Counted from the first letter of the stretch, positions 26,623-35,763 are shown. The stretch is DNA of 64,000 bases from Mycobacterium sp. Root265 (GCF_001428895.1 NZ_LMJA01000003.1:125560-189559), one strand, 5' to 3'. A program made the numbers and translations. The notes: generated by a model from the letters alone, not told the origin.

Positions 26623-27851
26623 TGAAGAAGCTGTTCGCCGTCGCCCTGGGGGTGCTCACCGCGATCGGTGGGTTCCTCGACATCGGCGATCTGGTGACCA
26701 ACGCCGTGGTGGGATCGCGCTTCGGTCTCGCGCTGGCCTGGGTGGTCCCCGTCGGCGTCATCGGGATCTGCCTCTACGCCCAGATGGCCGGGCGCGTCGC
26801 GGCCGTCAGCGGACACGCGACGTTCGAGATCATCCGTGAACGTCTGGGCCCGCGGGTCGCCGCGGCCAATCTCGGCGCCTCCTTCTTCATCAACCTGATG
26901 ACCGTCACCGCTGAGATCGGTGGTGTTGCGCTGGCATTGCAGCTGGCCACCGATGTCGGTCCGCTGCTGTGGATTCCGGTGGCCGCCGCTGCCATCTGGA
27001 TCGTGATCTGGCGGGTGAAATTCTCGGTGATGGAGAACGTGACCGGCGTGCTGGGCCTCAGCCTGATCGTCTTCGCCGTCTGCGTGTTCCTGCTGCACCC
27101 CAACTGGTCCGATCTGTCCGATCAGGCGTTCACCCCGGTCATCCCGGAGAACGAGTCGGCGGCGACGTACTGGTATTTCGCGATCGCGCTGTTCGGCGCG
27201 GCCATGACGCCCTACGAAGTGTTCTTCTTCTCCTCCGGGGCCATCGAGGAGCGTTGGACGGTCAAGGATCTCGGCAAGTCCCGGGTCAATGTGCTGGTGG
27301 GTTTCCCACTGGGCGGACTGCTGTCCATCGCGATCGCGGCGTGCGCGACGATCGTGCTGATGCCGGCCCAGATCACCGTGACATCGCTGTCGCAGATCAC
27401 CATGCCGGTGGTGGAGGCCGGCGGCAAACTCGCGCTGGCCTTCGTCATCATCGGCATCGTCGCAGCGACATTCGGTGCCGCGCTGGAGACCACCCTGTCC
27501 TCGGGCTACACCCTGGCGCAGTACTTCGGCTGGGCATGGGGCAAGTTCCGCCGCCCCGCCGAGGCCGCCCGGTTCCACACCGTGATGCTGGTCGCGATCT
27601 GCGTCTGCAGCGCCGTCCTGTTCACCGGTATCGACCCGATCCTGGTCACCGAGTACTCCGTCGTGTTCTCTGCGATCGCGCTGCCACTGACCTATCTGCC
27701 CATCCTGATCGTCGCCAACGATCCGGGCTATATGGGTGAGCACGTCAACGGCCGCATCACCAATGCGCTGGCGTCGGTCTATCTCGTCATCATCCTGGCG
27801 GCTTCGCTGGCCGCCATTCCGCTCATGATCGTCACGGGAGCCGGTCAATGA
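26622..27851 (+). CDS. Nramp-superfamily membrane transporter with altered metal site
   Basis: 409 residues from ATG 26622, with about eleven hydrophobic helices. The helix-1 metal motif DPGN of canonical Nramp proteins is DIGD here (residues 20-23), and the helix-6 motif MPH is MTPYE (195-199, FGAAMTPYEVFFFSSGAIEE). The fold and the two broken helices match Nramp, but loss of the Met and Asn ligands predicts a different ion, as in Nramp-related magnesium transporters. It is followed without a gap by two PRC-barrel proteins and preceded by a lipoprotein. Substrate inferred only. Confidence 0.75.
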   Translation: MKKLFAVALGVLTAIGGFLDIGDLVTNAVVGSRFGLALAWVVPVGVIGICLYAQMAGRVAAVSGHATFEIIRERLGPRVAAANLGASFFINLMTVTAEIGGVALALQLATDVGPLLWIPVAAAAIWIVIWRVKFSVMENVTGVLGLSLIVFAVCVFLLHPNWSDLSDQAFTPVIPENESAATYWYFAIALFGAAMTPYEVFFFSSGAIEERWTVKDLGKSRVNVLVGFPLGGLLSIAIAACATIVLMPAQITVTSLSQITMPVVEAGGKLALAFVIIGIVAATFGAALETTLSSGYTLAQYFGWAWGKFRRPAEAARFHTVMLVAICVCSAVLFTGIDPILVTEYSVVFSAIALPLTYLPILIVANDPGYMGEHVNGRITNALASVYLVIILAASLAAIPLMIVTGAGQ

Positions 27852-28243
27852 CACACGTCGACAACGACTTACCCGACGCCCCGCAACCCGCGGGCGCCCA
27901 GCTGATCGACGCCCGGCTACACCTGCTGGACCGCCAGCTCGTCGACGCCGACGGCGAGCCGGTCGGCATCGTCGACGATCTGGAGATCGAGGATGCCCAC
28001 GGCGGCGACGCACCGCCGACCGTCACGGCCATCCTCACCGGGCAGATGCTGTTCACCCGGATCTTCGGCGGAAGACAACCCCGGGAACATCTCCAGGAGA
28101 TGCGGTGGGATCTCGTCGACCGGATCGGCACGTCGGTGCATCTGCGGCCCGGTGCGGACACTCGCGGCGGTCTGTGGGTCGAGCACTGGCTCCGCGACCG
28201 GATCATCAGTCGCATCCCCGGAGGCAAGCATGCAGCTGAGTGA
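27848..28243 (+). CDS. PRC-barrel-like protein 1
   Basis: 131 residues from ATG 27848, overlapping the transporter stop by 4 bp. The first 60 residues read as a PRC-barrel (IDARLHLLDRQLVDADGEPVGIVDDLEIED), then a hydrophobic-aromatic region (TAILTGQMLFTRIFGGRQPREHLQEMRWDLVDRIG) and a charged C-terminus. PRC-barrel proteins are small scaffolds found in photosynthesis, RNA processing and stress. The role is probably to bind or regulate the adjacent transporter, which is only an inference from the operon. Confidence 0.65.
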   Translation: MTHVDNDLPDAPQPAGAQLIDARLHLLDRQLVDADGEPVGIVDDLEIEDAHGGDAPPTVTAILTGQMLFTRIFGGRQPREHLQEMRWDLVDRIGTSVHLRPGADTRGGLWVEHWLRDRIISRIPGGKHAAE

Positions 28244-28568
28244 TCTGCTGGGGGTCGATGTGCGCGATGCCGCCGGGCGCCGATTGGGCACCGTCACCGA
28301 TGTGCGCCTGGCCGTCCCCGGCGCCATGGACCACCACCCCGGTCCCCCGTCGGTGTTCGGACTCGTCGTCAGCCCGCGGACCGGCTCGTCGTATCTGGGC
28401 TACGAACGTTCCGAAGTCCGCCGCCCGGCCGCACTGGCAGCACTACTGCGTTGGCGGCACCGGGGCACCTTCCTGACACTGTGGACCGACCTGCACACCG
28501 TGAGCGCCGACCGCGTCACGGTCCGCGACGGATACCGACGCTATTCGCCGATACTGCGCACGCGATAA
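28230..28568 (+). CDS. PRC-barrel-like protein 2
   Basis: 112 residues from ATG 28230, with GGAGG ten bases before and a 14-bp overlap with the previous gene. It begins QLSDLLGVDVRDAAGRRLGTVTDVRL, a clear PRC-barrel, and continues with a basic aromatic half (GYERSEVRRPAALAALLRWRHRG). It closes a four-gene operon of lipoprotein, transporter and two PRC-barrel proteins. Function unknown. Confidence 0.65.
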   Translation: MQLSDLLGVDVRDAAGRRLGTVTDVRLAVPGAMDHHPGPPSVFGLVVSPRTGSSYLGYERSEVRRPAALAALLRWRHRGTFLTLWTDLHTVSADRVTVRDGYRRYSPILRTR

Positions 28569-28583
28569 ACCCGTGCGGGCCGA

Positions 28584-29336
28584 CTAGCTCATATCGGCCC
28601 GCAGCTGAGCGAGTGTCTTGGCGAGCATCCGCGACACATGCATCTGGGATACACCGATGCGCTCGGCGATCTGGGACTGCGTCATCGACTCGAAGAAGCG
28701 CAATGCAAGCACGGTTCGCTCGCGTTCGGGAAGACGGGCAAGCAACGGACGCAGAGCTTCCCGGTTGTCGATGTGGTCGAGTTCGGGATCCGCGCTTCCG
28801 AGACGTTCGGCGATGGACAGTGTCTCGTCGTCGCTGCCGCTCCCGCTGTCGATCGAAAACGTCCGGTAGGAACATCCCGCCACCAGACCTTCGACGACCT
28901 CCTCGCGGTTCATCCCGAGTTCTTCGGCCAATTCCGACGCCGTCGGTGCCCGGCCCAGTCGCTGGGTCAATTGTGCTGTCGCAGTGGCAATCCGCAGATG
29001 CAGCTCCTTGAGCCGCCGCGGCACCTTGACCGCCCATCCGTTGTCCCGGAAATGACGACGGACCTCCCCCATGATGGTCGGCACCGCAAAGTAGGTGAAG
29101 TCCGAGCCCGCCTCTTCATCGAAGCGAATCACCGCGTTCATCAATCCCACCCGGGCCACCTGGAGCAGGTCCTCGTAGGATTCACCCCGTCCGCTGAAGC
29201 GCCGGGCGATGTGCTCGGCCAGCGGCAGACATCTCCGCACGATGCGTTCACGCTGCCGCGCATACTGTTCCGAGGTCTCCGGCAGCGGGCGGAGCTCACG
29301 GAACATGTCGGTGACATCCGCGTATTCGGTACTCAC
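28584..29336 (-). CDS. SigF-like RNA polymerase sigma factor (orphan paralogue)
   Basis: 250 residues from GTG 29336. Regions 2, 3 and 4 are complete: LPLAEHIARRFSGRGESYEDLLQVARVGL (region 2), VPTIMGEVRRHFRDNGWAVKVPRRLKELHLR (region 2-3), and ERERTVLALRFFESMTQSQIAERIGVSQMHVSRMLA (region 4 helix-turn-helix). Similarity to mycobacterial SigF is strong over its whole length. The usual anti-sigma partner (UsfX/RsbW) is not adjacent. It is cotranscribed-looking with the catalase gene upstream on the same strand (12-bp gap), suggesting a stress role. Confidence 0.85.
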   Translation of the reverse strand: MSTEYADVTDMFRELRPLPETSEQYARQRERIVRRCLPLAEHIARRFSGRGESYEDLLQVARVGLMNAVIRFDEEAGSDFTYFAVPTIMGEVRRHFRDNGWAVKVPRRLKELHLRIATATAQLTQRLGRAPTASELAEELGMNREEVVEGLVAGCSYRTFSIDSGSGSDDETLSIAERLGSADPELDHIDNREALRPLLARLPERERTVLALRFFESMTQSQIAERIGVSQMHVSRMLAKTLAQLRADMS

Positions 29337-29348
29337 CGTGACAGGCGC

Positions 29349-31454
29349 CTAAACCGCCGGGGGTACAGCCGAGGCCACCACTTTCGGTGCCCGGTCCCAT
29401 GCACGATGCAGGCCCAGCGCCTCGGCCAGCGCGACGAAAAACGCCTTGTCGGCGGTCTTCGCCACTTCCACGCCGGCACCCTTCGCCGGAATCCGTGCGG
29501 TCTTCAGCACCGCCGCGCCGTCGCCCCAGGCCCCGAGCGCCTTGCAGTGCCGGAACGCTTCCTGCAGCAGCACCACCAGTTTGATGTCGGCGCCGACCGT
29601 CGTCCCGTCCGCCACCACCACCGCGTCGAACTCGATGGAGCGGGCCGTGGCGAAGGTCCGGTCGACGGTCACCTTGCGCCGGCGGGCCTTGAGCTCGCCG
29701 CCCACCGGGGCCACCACCAGAGCCGTGGCCCCCAACCCGGACATCGCCTTGACCAGCGCCGCAACGCCGGCAAGATCGGATCCGGCGTCGGCGATGATGC
29801 CGATCTTGCGGCCATCGATGGGCCCTGGATCGGTCACGATCTGCGACAGGGCCGGCGAGACCGGGACGTCCTGGGCGGGGTCGCCGTCCGGGGCGGGCAG
29901 ACCGAGCCCGGCCGCCACCTGCCGGCACAGGTCGGCGTCGACGTTGGCCAGCACCTGGAGTTGCCGCTCCTTGATGGACTGCTCGTAGACCTTGCCCAGC
30001 TCGAAGGTGAAGGCCTCGACCACATGCGCCTGCTCGACCGGGCTGAGGCTGCGGTAGAACATGGCCGGCTGCGAGAAGTGATCGTCGAACGAGACCGGCT
30101 GGGCCCGAACCGCGGTGCCTTCGATGACGCGCGGTGTGTGGACGTAGCCTCCGTCCTCGGCGCCGGCGGGTTTGGGCTCGTCGCCGTCGATGCTGTTCGG
30201 GTGGTACGGAGCCAGGCCGGTGTGGACGGCGGTCTGATGCATGCCGTCGCGCAGCATGTCGTTGACCGGGCAATGCGGACGGTTGATCGGCAACTGGGTG
30301 AAGTTCGGCCCGCCCAGCCGGGTCAACTGGGTGTCCAGGTAGGAGAACAGCCGGGCCTGCATCAGCGGATCGTTGGTGACCTCGATGCCCGGGACCAGGT
30401 TGCCGGTGTGGAAGGCGACCTGCTCGGTTTCGGCAAAGTAGTTGGTGGGGTTGCGGTTCAGCGTCAACTTGCCGATCACCTGCACCGGCACCAGTTCCTC
30501 GGGGACCAGTTTGGTCGGGTCGAGCAGATCGATGCACCCGTAGCTGTCGGTCCCGTCATCCGGCATGACCTGGATGCCGAGTTCGTACTCGAGGAACGCA
30601 CCTGCCTCGATACCGTCGGCCATGTCGCGGCGGTGGAAATCCGGGTCGCAGCCCGCCGCGATCTGGGCTTCCTCCCAGACCAGCGAGTGCACGCCTGCGG
30701 CCGGTTTCCAGTGGAACTTGGCCAAGCTGGTCTTGCCCTCGGCGTTGACCAGCCGGAAGGTGTGCACGCCGAAACCTTCCATGGTCCGGTAGGACCGGGG
30801 AATGCCGCGGTCGCTCATGTTCCAGAAGACGTGGTGGGTCGCCTCGGTGTGCAGCGAGACGAAGTCCCAGAACGTGTCGTGCGCCGACTGCGCCTGCGGG
30901 ATCTCGCGGTCCGGGTGCGGTTTGCCGGCATGGATGATGTCCGGGAATTTGATGCCGTCCTGGATGAAGAACACCGGCATGTTGTTGCCCACCAGGTCGA
31001 ATACACCGTCATCGGTGTAGAACTTTACGGCGAACCCGCGGGTGTCGCGGACGGTGTCCGCCGATCCGCGGGAGCCGAGGACCGTCGAAAACCTGGTGAA
31101 CACTTCGGTTTTGGTCCCACGTTTGCCCAGGAAGCCGGCCCTGGTGACCGAGGAGGCGGTGCCGTAGGACTCGAATACTCCGTGGGCGGCCGCGCCGCGG
31201 GCGTGCACGACGCGCTCGGGGATGCGTTCATGGTCGAAGTGGGTGATCTTCTCCCGCAGGTGAAAATCTTCGAGCAGCGTCGGTCCGCGTGATCCGGCTT
31301 TGAGCGAGTGATCGGTGTCCGGCAGCCGCACACCCTGCGCCGTGGTCAGATACTCACCCGACTGGGCGCGGTAATCGGGATCTGGTTGCGCGGCGCTGCC
31401 GGTCGGACCGACTGCTTTGGCGGCGGCTTGATCAGATTTGCGTGCTGGGGCCAT
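29349..31454 (-). CDS. katE: Large-subunit catalase, HPII type
   Basis: 701 residues from ATG 31454, with CAGGAG upstream. The heme-pocket His is residue 84 (RVVHARGAAAHG), the Asn is in DLVGNNMPVFF (157/158) and the proximal Tyr lies in RLFSYLDTQLTRLGGPNF. The C-terminal 150 residues (DGRKIGIIADAGSDLAGVAAL onward) are the flavodoxin/DJ-1-like domain of HPII catalases, consistent with the 700-residue length. It decomposes hydrogen peroxide. A SigF-like promoter match lies upstream, and a SigF paralogue follows downstream. Confidence 0.9.
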   Translation of the reverse strand: MAPARKSDQAAAKAVGPTGSAAQPDPDYRAQSGEYLTTAQGVRLPDTDHSLKAGSRGPTLLEDFHLREKITHFDHERIPERVVHARGAAAHGVFESYGTASSVTRAGFLGKRGTKTEVFTRFSTVLGSRGSADTVRDTRGFAVKFYTDDGVFDLVGNNMPVFFIQDGIKFPDIIHAGKPHPDREIPQAQSAHDTFWDFVSLHTEATHHVFWNMSDRGIPRSYRTMEGFGVHTFRLVNAEGKTSLAKFHWKPAAGVHSLVWEEAQIAAGCDPDFHRRDMADGIEAGAFLEYELGIQVMPDDGTDSYGCIDLLDPTKLVPEELVPVQVIGKLTLNRNPTNYFAETEQVAFHTGNLVPGIEVTNDPLMQARLFSYLDTQLTRLGGPNFTQLPINRPHCPVNDMLRDGMHQTAVHTGLAPYHPNSIDGDEPKPAGAEDGGYVHTPRVIEGTAVRAQPVSFDDHFSQPAMFYRSLSPVEQAHVVEAFTFELGKVYEQSIKERQLQVLANVDADLCRQVAAGLGLPAPDGDPAQDVPVSPALSQIVTDPGPIDGRKIGIIADAGSDLAGVAALVKAMSGLGATALVVAPVGGELKARRRKVTVDRTFATARSIEFDAVVVADGTTVGADIKLVVLLQEAFRHCKALGAWGDGAAVLKTARIPAKGAGVEVAKTADKAFFVALAEALGLHRAWDRAPKVVASAVPPAV

Positions 31455-31518
31455 GGCAAACTCCTGCCGGCAAGTAGTGATGCCGCGCAGGCTGGCTGTA
31501 CGCGGGGGCGGATGCCGG

Positions 31519-31545
31519 GTACCCGTTGCAGCGGCATCTGAATCC
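31519..31545 (-). promoter_or_regulatory. SigF-type promoter candidate for katE
   Basis: In the minus direction GGATT (31545-31541), 16 bases and GGGTAC (31524-31519) match the SigF consensus with one mismatch in the -35, about 65 bp before the katE start. A weaker CGTTT-N16-GGGCAG (31562-31588) faces the opposite gene. Confidence 0.45.
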
Positions 31546-31616
31546 TCGATATCCGGGCCGACGTTTGGTGCAGCGAGTCCGAGGGCAGTCCGGATCCAAC
31601 GAACGAAGGGGGTCCC

Positions 31617-32312
31617 ATGAAGGCTTCTGATCTAGTCGCATTGCCGTTGCAGCTCGGCTCGGCGGTGCGCCGGCGCCGCATCTTTCACCCGCTGGGCGTG
31701 CTGGCGTCGGGGCACATCGATCGGGTCGCGCCACCCGATCGGGGCCTCCCGATCGAGTCGGGTGAGATCATCGGCCGGGTATCCAAAGCCGTCGGCATCC
31801 CGGGCGGTCTGCCCGATCTGATCGGTCTTGCCTGGCGCATGCCGACACACGCCCTCAACGCATCCCCGTGGGACGTATTGATGGTGTCCACCGGCGGTCC
31901 CGGGATGCTCGCCCGGTTCGGACTGCTGCCGACGACATCGTGGACGGGTACGACTCTGTCCACCTTGATGCCGTTGCGTTATCGGGATGACTGGTGGTGG
32001 CTGAAGGCGCACCTGCGCACCGACGTGGCAGGCGGGCTGTCGCTGGACACGCTGCGAGACGAGATCGAGGCCGGCGAACTCGTTTTCGACGTCCTGCAGG
32101 CGCACGGCACCGGCGTCTTCCAGCCCCTCGCGACGTTGACGTTGACGGCTCCGATTCCGACCGACGAGGACCACGACGTGTCCTTCGATCCGACCCGCAA
32201 CACCATCCCGGGTATTGCGCTCGGCCCCCGGTGGCTCACCGCGCTGCGCGAACGCGCCTACCTGCGCAGTAGGCACGGCCGGGACGCGCCGGATGAAGCG
32301 GCGCTCAGCTGA
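31617..32312 (+). CDS. Conserved mycobacterial protein, possible catalase-like fold
   Basis: 231 residues from ATG 31617, with AAGGGGG upstream. I recognise a conserved actinobacterial protein with FHPLGVLASGHIDRV, GGLPDLIGLAWRMP, DVLMVSTGGPG and FDPTRNTIPGIALG blocks, but not a tested function. Some blocks resemble the catalase-like fold (HPxGV and DPxxN-x-x-PG), and relatives have been called phosphodiesterase without support. It is divergent from katE and separated by 162 bp with opposing SigF-like elements, which may indicate joint stress control. Confidence 0.55.
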   Translation: MKASDLVALPLQLGSAVRRRRIFHPLGVLASGHIDRVAPPDRGLPIESGEIIGRVSKAVGIPGGLPDLIGLAWRMPTHALNASPWDVLMVSTGGPGMLARFGLLPTTSWTGTTLSTLMPLRYRDDWWWLKAHLRTDVAGGLSLDTLRDEIEAGELVFDVLQAHGTGVFQPLATLTLTAPIPTDEDHDVSFDPTRNTIPGIALGPRWLTALRERAYLRSRHGRDAPDEAALS

Positions 32313-33363
32313 CCGACCGGCCGAGGAAGCCGGTGAGCACGTCGGCCATGCCGTCGATGGCATCGCGTTTGATGACCTCGTAGCCGTGGGTGCTCAGCGT
32401 CGGAATGCACAGTAGACCGGCGCGGGCAGCCAAGCCGTTCTGCTTCGAATGTGAGGCGTCGGACTCGAAGGCGCCCAGCACCGCAGCCTGAGGTGCAAGG
32501 TCACGCTCGGCGGCGACGGCCATCAGCGCGTCGGCCACGGCCTTGTCGTAGACACATTCGGCGTCGCTGTACGCGACGATCGGCCCACCCGAGCATGTCG
32601 TGGCGTACTCGGCTTCGGCCGGCCCCACCTCCAGGGCGATCGTGAGATCGCCTGGCAGAGTGCGACTTGCATACGATCCGCCGATACCGCCGATTTCCTC
32701 GTTGGTGGTGAACACCGCGTACAGGTCACCGGCCGGCGTAATGCCTTGCTGTGTGAGCAGGCGCATCGCCCGCAGCAGGGCCGCCGCCGGCGCGCGGTCG
32801 TCCATGAAATAGCTCCCGAGATAGTCGCCGAATTCGATCAGCGTGCGCTTGCTCTGATGCACGCACACCCGGGTGCCGAGATGCACGCCGGCAGCCTTCA
32901 GTTCTTCGGCCCGAAGACCGGTGAAGACGTAGACGTGTTGCCAGTCCATCGCCTGGTCGCCCTGGTCGGGTTTGGTCTCCCAGATGCGCCGGCTCTCTTG
33001 CGTCGTGTGTTCCGAACCCAAAGTCAATACCCCGCACAGGGTTTCGTGATCGCCCAGTATCGCCACCGGACCCAGTCCGAAGTTGCCCGGATACATCGTC
33101 CCCAACTGGGTGACGTGCAGGGAACCATCGCGCTCAACACGTTTCACGATCATCGACAGTTCGTCCAGGTGCGCCATCACCCGTATCGCCGGGGCATCCC
33201 CGCCACGCAGGACTCCGACCAGGTTGCCCGCGGGATCCACCCACACCTCGTCGGCCAGCGGCTCGAGTTCGCGTCGACACACCTCGCGGACGTCGTCCTC
33301 GGCGCCGCAGGGTCCGTACGCGTTGAGTAGCTCCTGGAGCAGCCCGAGATCGGGGTCCGTCAT
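32305..33363 (-). CDS. M42-family aminopeptidase
   Basis: 352 residues from ATG 33363. Zinc ligands expected in the family are recognisable: His in RVMAHLDELSMIV, Asp in GDYLGSYFMDDRAPAAALL, a catalytic Glu pair in FTTNEEIGGIGG, and a His near SDASHSKQNGLAARAG with IPTLSTHGYEV at the end. M42 enzymes are large tetrahedral aminopeptidases (glutamyl aminopeptidase, tetrahedral aminopeptidase). The gene overlaps the next upstream gene by 4 bp, so both are probably cotranscribed. Confidence 0.85.
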   Translation of the reverse strand: MTDPDLGLLQELLNAYGPCGAEDDVREVCRRELEPLADEVWVDPAGNLVGVLRGGDAPAIRVMAHLDELSMIVKRVERDGSLHVTQLGTMYPGNFGLGPVAILGDHETLCGVLTLGSEHTTQESRRIWETKPDQGDQAMDWQHVYVFTGLRAEELKAAGVHLGTRVCVHQSKRTLIEFGDYLGSYFMDDRAPAAALLRAMRLLTQQGITPAGDLYAVFTTNEEIGGIGGSYASRTLPGDLTIALEVGPAEAEYATTCSGGPIVAYSDAECVYDKAVADALMAVAAERDLAPQAAVLGAFESDASHSKQNGLAARAGLLCIPTLSTHGYEVIKRDAIDGMADVLTGFLGRSVS

Positions 33364-33845
33364 TCCTCGACGTCACCAGGTGTGCGTCGTTCCGCCAGCG
33401 CCGCCAGCCGCCACGTGCATTCCCGGTTTCGGGGAAAGGCGGCGGCAAGGGAAAGCCGATCGGGCACCCACCCCATCGGCGCGCCGACCGGCACCTCGGC
33501 CATCTCGATGCGGCATCCGCCGCCGTCGATGTCGAACAGCCGCACAGTGACCCGTGCCTTGCCGAATGGGCGGCCCTTCGCGAGCAGCACCAGTTTCTCG
33601 GACGGCCGGCATTCCTCGACAATCGTCACATCATCGATCAGCAGCGGCCACACACCGATCGAATGCCTGATTGTGCTGCCGACCTGTGGCCAGTTCGGGT
33701 CGACGGCGCGCATCCGGCTGTTGCCGACCACCCACTGCGAATACGTCCAGCCATCCGCGATCACTTCCCATACCCGGTCACGACTGGCCGTGCTGTCCCG
33801 CTTGACGGTCAGTGAGCTGTTCACCTCGTCCGGCTGCTCAGCCAC
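33360..33845 (-). CDS. SRPBCC-family (polyketide cyclase-like) protein
   Basis: 161 residues from GTG 33845 after GAGGAG. The START-like helix-grip fold is suggested by VKRDSTASRDRVWEVIADGWTYSQWVVGNSRMRAVDPNWPQVGSTIRHSIG and alternating strands afterwards, with the family's long C-terminal helix. Such proteins bind hydrophobic ligands or catalyse cyclisation. Its TGA overlaps the ATG of the peptidase gene. The function of the pair is unknown. Confidence 0.75.
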   Translation of the reverse strand: MAEQPDEVNSSLTVKRDSTASRDRVWEVIADGWTYSQWVVGNSRMRAVDPNWPQVGSTIRHSIGVWPLLIDDVTIVEECRPSEKLVLLAKGRPFGKARVTVRLFDIDGGGCRIEMAEVPVGAPMGWVPDRLSLAAAFPRNRECTWRLAALAERRTPGDVEE

Positions 33846-34132
33846 GCGCCTCTCCTCATCCGATCAGCGGGCGTCCCCGGCGTGCGACTCCCGAGCCACA
33901 GGGGCCGCTGAGACGGCTTCCCGCTGCACACCGTCGCCAAACCTGCAGAGTCGGCTGACGTTCGTTCGATGGCTGCTCAACGATGCATAACGGCATCTGC
34001 ATGGGGTATTCAGCGGAGCACAAGCAACCCACGGGGGTCCAGTTGTTCGTCCCGGCCACCCCCACATCGAAACGACCGACCTAAACGGCAACGACACGCA
34101 CGGCCGCCTCACCGGCCGGAGAGGACACCACC

Positions 34133-34972
34133 ATGGGATTTCCCGAGCAGCAGCAAATTCCGCCCGGCATCCAATCAGAGATGACGCCCGTACCGGATTG
34201 CGGTGAGAACAGCTACCGCGGCTCCGGCAAGCTGACCGGAAAGCGCACGCTGATCACCGGCGGCGACAGCGGTATCGGGCGCGCGGCGGCCATCGCCTTC
34301 GCTCGTGAGGGTGCCGATGTCGCCATTGCCTATCTTAACGAGCACGACGACGCCAAGCAGGTGCAACAGCTGATCGAGGCCGAGGGCCGGCGTGCCCTTT
34401 CCCTGCCCGGGGACCTTTCCGAGGCCTCGCATTGTCGCTCCGTGATCGACACCGTCGTCAGGGAATGGGACGGACTCGACGTGCTGGTGATCAACGCGGC
34501 CTACCAGATGACACATGACAATTTGCAGGAAATCAGCGACGAGGAGTGGGACTACACCTTCAAGCTCAACGTCGGTGCTTTCTTCTACCTGGCCAAAGCC
34601 GCCGTCCCGCACATGCCGGCCGGCTCCTCGATCATTGCGAGTTCCTCGGTCAACTCTGATTCGCCCAACCCGACCCTGGCGCCGTATGCAGCCACCAAAT
34701 CGGCGATCGCGAACTTCAGCGCCAGCCTCGCGCAGCTGCTCGGCCCCGACGGCATCCGGGTCAACAGTGTTGCGCCGGGGCCGATCTGGACACCGCTGAT
34801 CCCGTCAACCATGCCTCCGGAGAAGGTCGCCACGTTCGGCGAGAACGTTCCGCTCGGCCGGGCCGGTCAGCCCGTGGAACTGGCGCCGGTGTACGTCATG
34901 CTGGCCTCCGATGACGGCAGCTACGTTTCCGGTGCGCGCATCGCGGTGACCGGCGGTCGCCCCATCTTGTGA
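34133..34972 (+). CDS. Short-chain dehydrogenase/reductase (YghA-like)
   Basis: 279 residues from ATG 34133. The N-terminal extension (FPEQQQIPPGIQSEMTP) precedes the Rossmann motif TGGDSGIGRA, and the catalytic region has SSSVNSDSPNPTLAPYAATKSAI (Tyr-x3-Lys) and GIRVNSVAPGPIWTPLIP. The extension and sequence match the YghA/DhaA stress-induced NADPH-dependent aldehyde reductases. It is placed between stress-related genes and its expression could be stress controlled, which the sequence does not prove. The gap of 287 bp before it shows nothing recognisable. Confidence 0.85.
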   Translation: MGFPEQQQIPPGIQSEMTPVPDCGENSYRGSGKLTGKRTLITGGDSGIGRAAAIAFAREGADVAIAYLNEHDDAKQVQQLIEAEGRRALSLPGDLSEASHCRSVIDTVVREWDGLDVLVINAAYQMTHDNLQEISDEEWDYTFKLNVGAFFYLAKAAVPHMPAGSSIIASSSVNSDSPNPTLAPYAATKSAIANFSASLAQLLGPDGIRVNSVAPGPIWTPLIPSTMPPEKVATFGENVPLGRAGQPVELAPVYVMLASDDGSYVSGARIAVTGGRPIL

Positions 34973-34981
34973 GTCCGGCGA

Positions 34982-35692
34982 TCAGGGGTTGTCGACGATG
35001 CGCTCGGCGATGAGGCGCACAGGTGTGTTGGTGTCCTGCGAGAGTTTCGTCATCAAACTGAACGCCCGTACCGCGTCGATCTTGAAGCGCTCCATCAGGA
35101 TGCCCTTGGCCTGGCCGAGCACGTCACGGCTGTGCAGTGCGGATTCGAACTGCAGCTGGCGGTTGGCTGCAATGAGGGCGGCCGCGGCGTGGGTGGCCAG
35201 CATCGCGCCGACAGCCTGATCGGCCAGGCTGAACGGACCGACGTTGCGGCTGAACAGATTCAGCGCGCCCCGGCCCGTGATTGCGCCGCGCGTCCTGTCC
35301 GGATAGGTGTAGAGGTGAAACGACATCATGCTGCGGATGCCGTGTGCCATTGCCGCCGAACTGAATTCGGGCCAGCGCGGTTCGCAGCTGAAATCGGCGC
35401 TGTGGACCAGCGGCTCGCTGGTAACCGCCTCCAGGCAGGGGCCCTGCCCCAGCGTGACCTGGACCGTGTCGAGTTCGACCGTGAGAGGTGAGGTCGGCGC
35501 CAACGAACGGTGGGTATCCCCGTCGATGAGCAGAATATCCGCGAAGTCGACTTCGGCGATCAACCGCACGGCCTGCTCCGAGACGGTGTTCAGAATGGGT
35601 TCCAGCTCGGTGCGGCCGGCGAAGTTGGTAGCCAGCTCCTGCATCGCGAACTCGATGTCATCGAGTGAACGAGAGTCCTCAGATGCGCTCAC
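34982..35692 (-). CDS. GAF-ANTAR regulator 1
   Basis: 236 residues from GTG 35692 with GGGAGG before it. The GAF domain (about residues 30-165, VSEQAVRLIAEVDFADILL) is followed by an ANTAR domain (SALHSRDVLGQAKGILMERFKIDAVRAFSLMTKLSQDTN), the RNA-binding antiterminator module. The GAF strand contains a RGAITGRGALNLF segment that recurs in regulator 3. Mycobacterial GAF-ANTAR proteins act as transcription antiterminators on nascent RNA. The ligand is unknown. Confidence 0.8.
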   Translation of the reverse strand: MSASEDSRSLDDIEFAMQELATNFAGRTELEPILNTVSEQAVRLIAEVDFADILLIDGDTHRSLAPTSPLTVELDTVQVTLGQGPCLEAVTSEPLVHSADFSCEPRWPEFSSAAMAHGIRSMMSFHLYTYPDRTRGAITGRGALNLFSRNVGPFSLADQAVGAMLATHAAAALIAANRQLQFESALHSRDVLGQAKGILMERFKIDAVRAFSLMTKLSQDTNTPVRLIAERIVDNP

Positions 35693-35763
35693 TGCAGCCT
35701 CCCGTATTTCATTTTCCTGCCCACCCCGAGTAGGCCAACAATAGCCGTCGAACGATTCTTCGT

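Noticed and set aside
28638-31292. 884-codon plus-strand frame antisense to katE and the sigma factor
   Set aside because: It covers two well-identified genes and has the composition of an antisense GC-rich frame.
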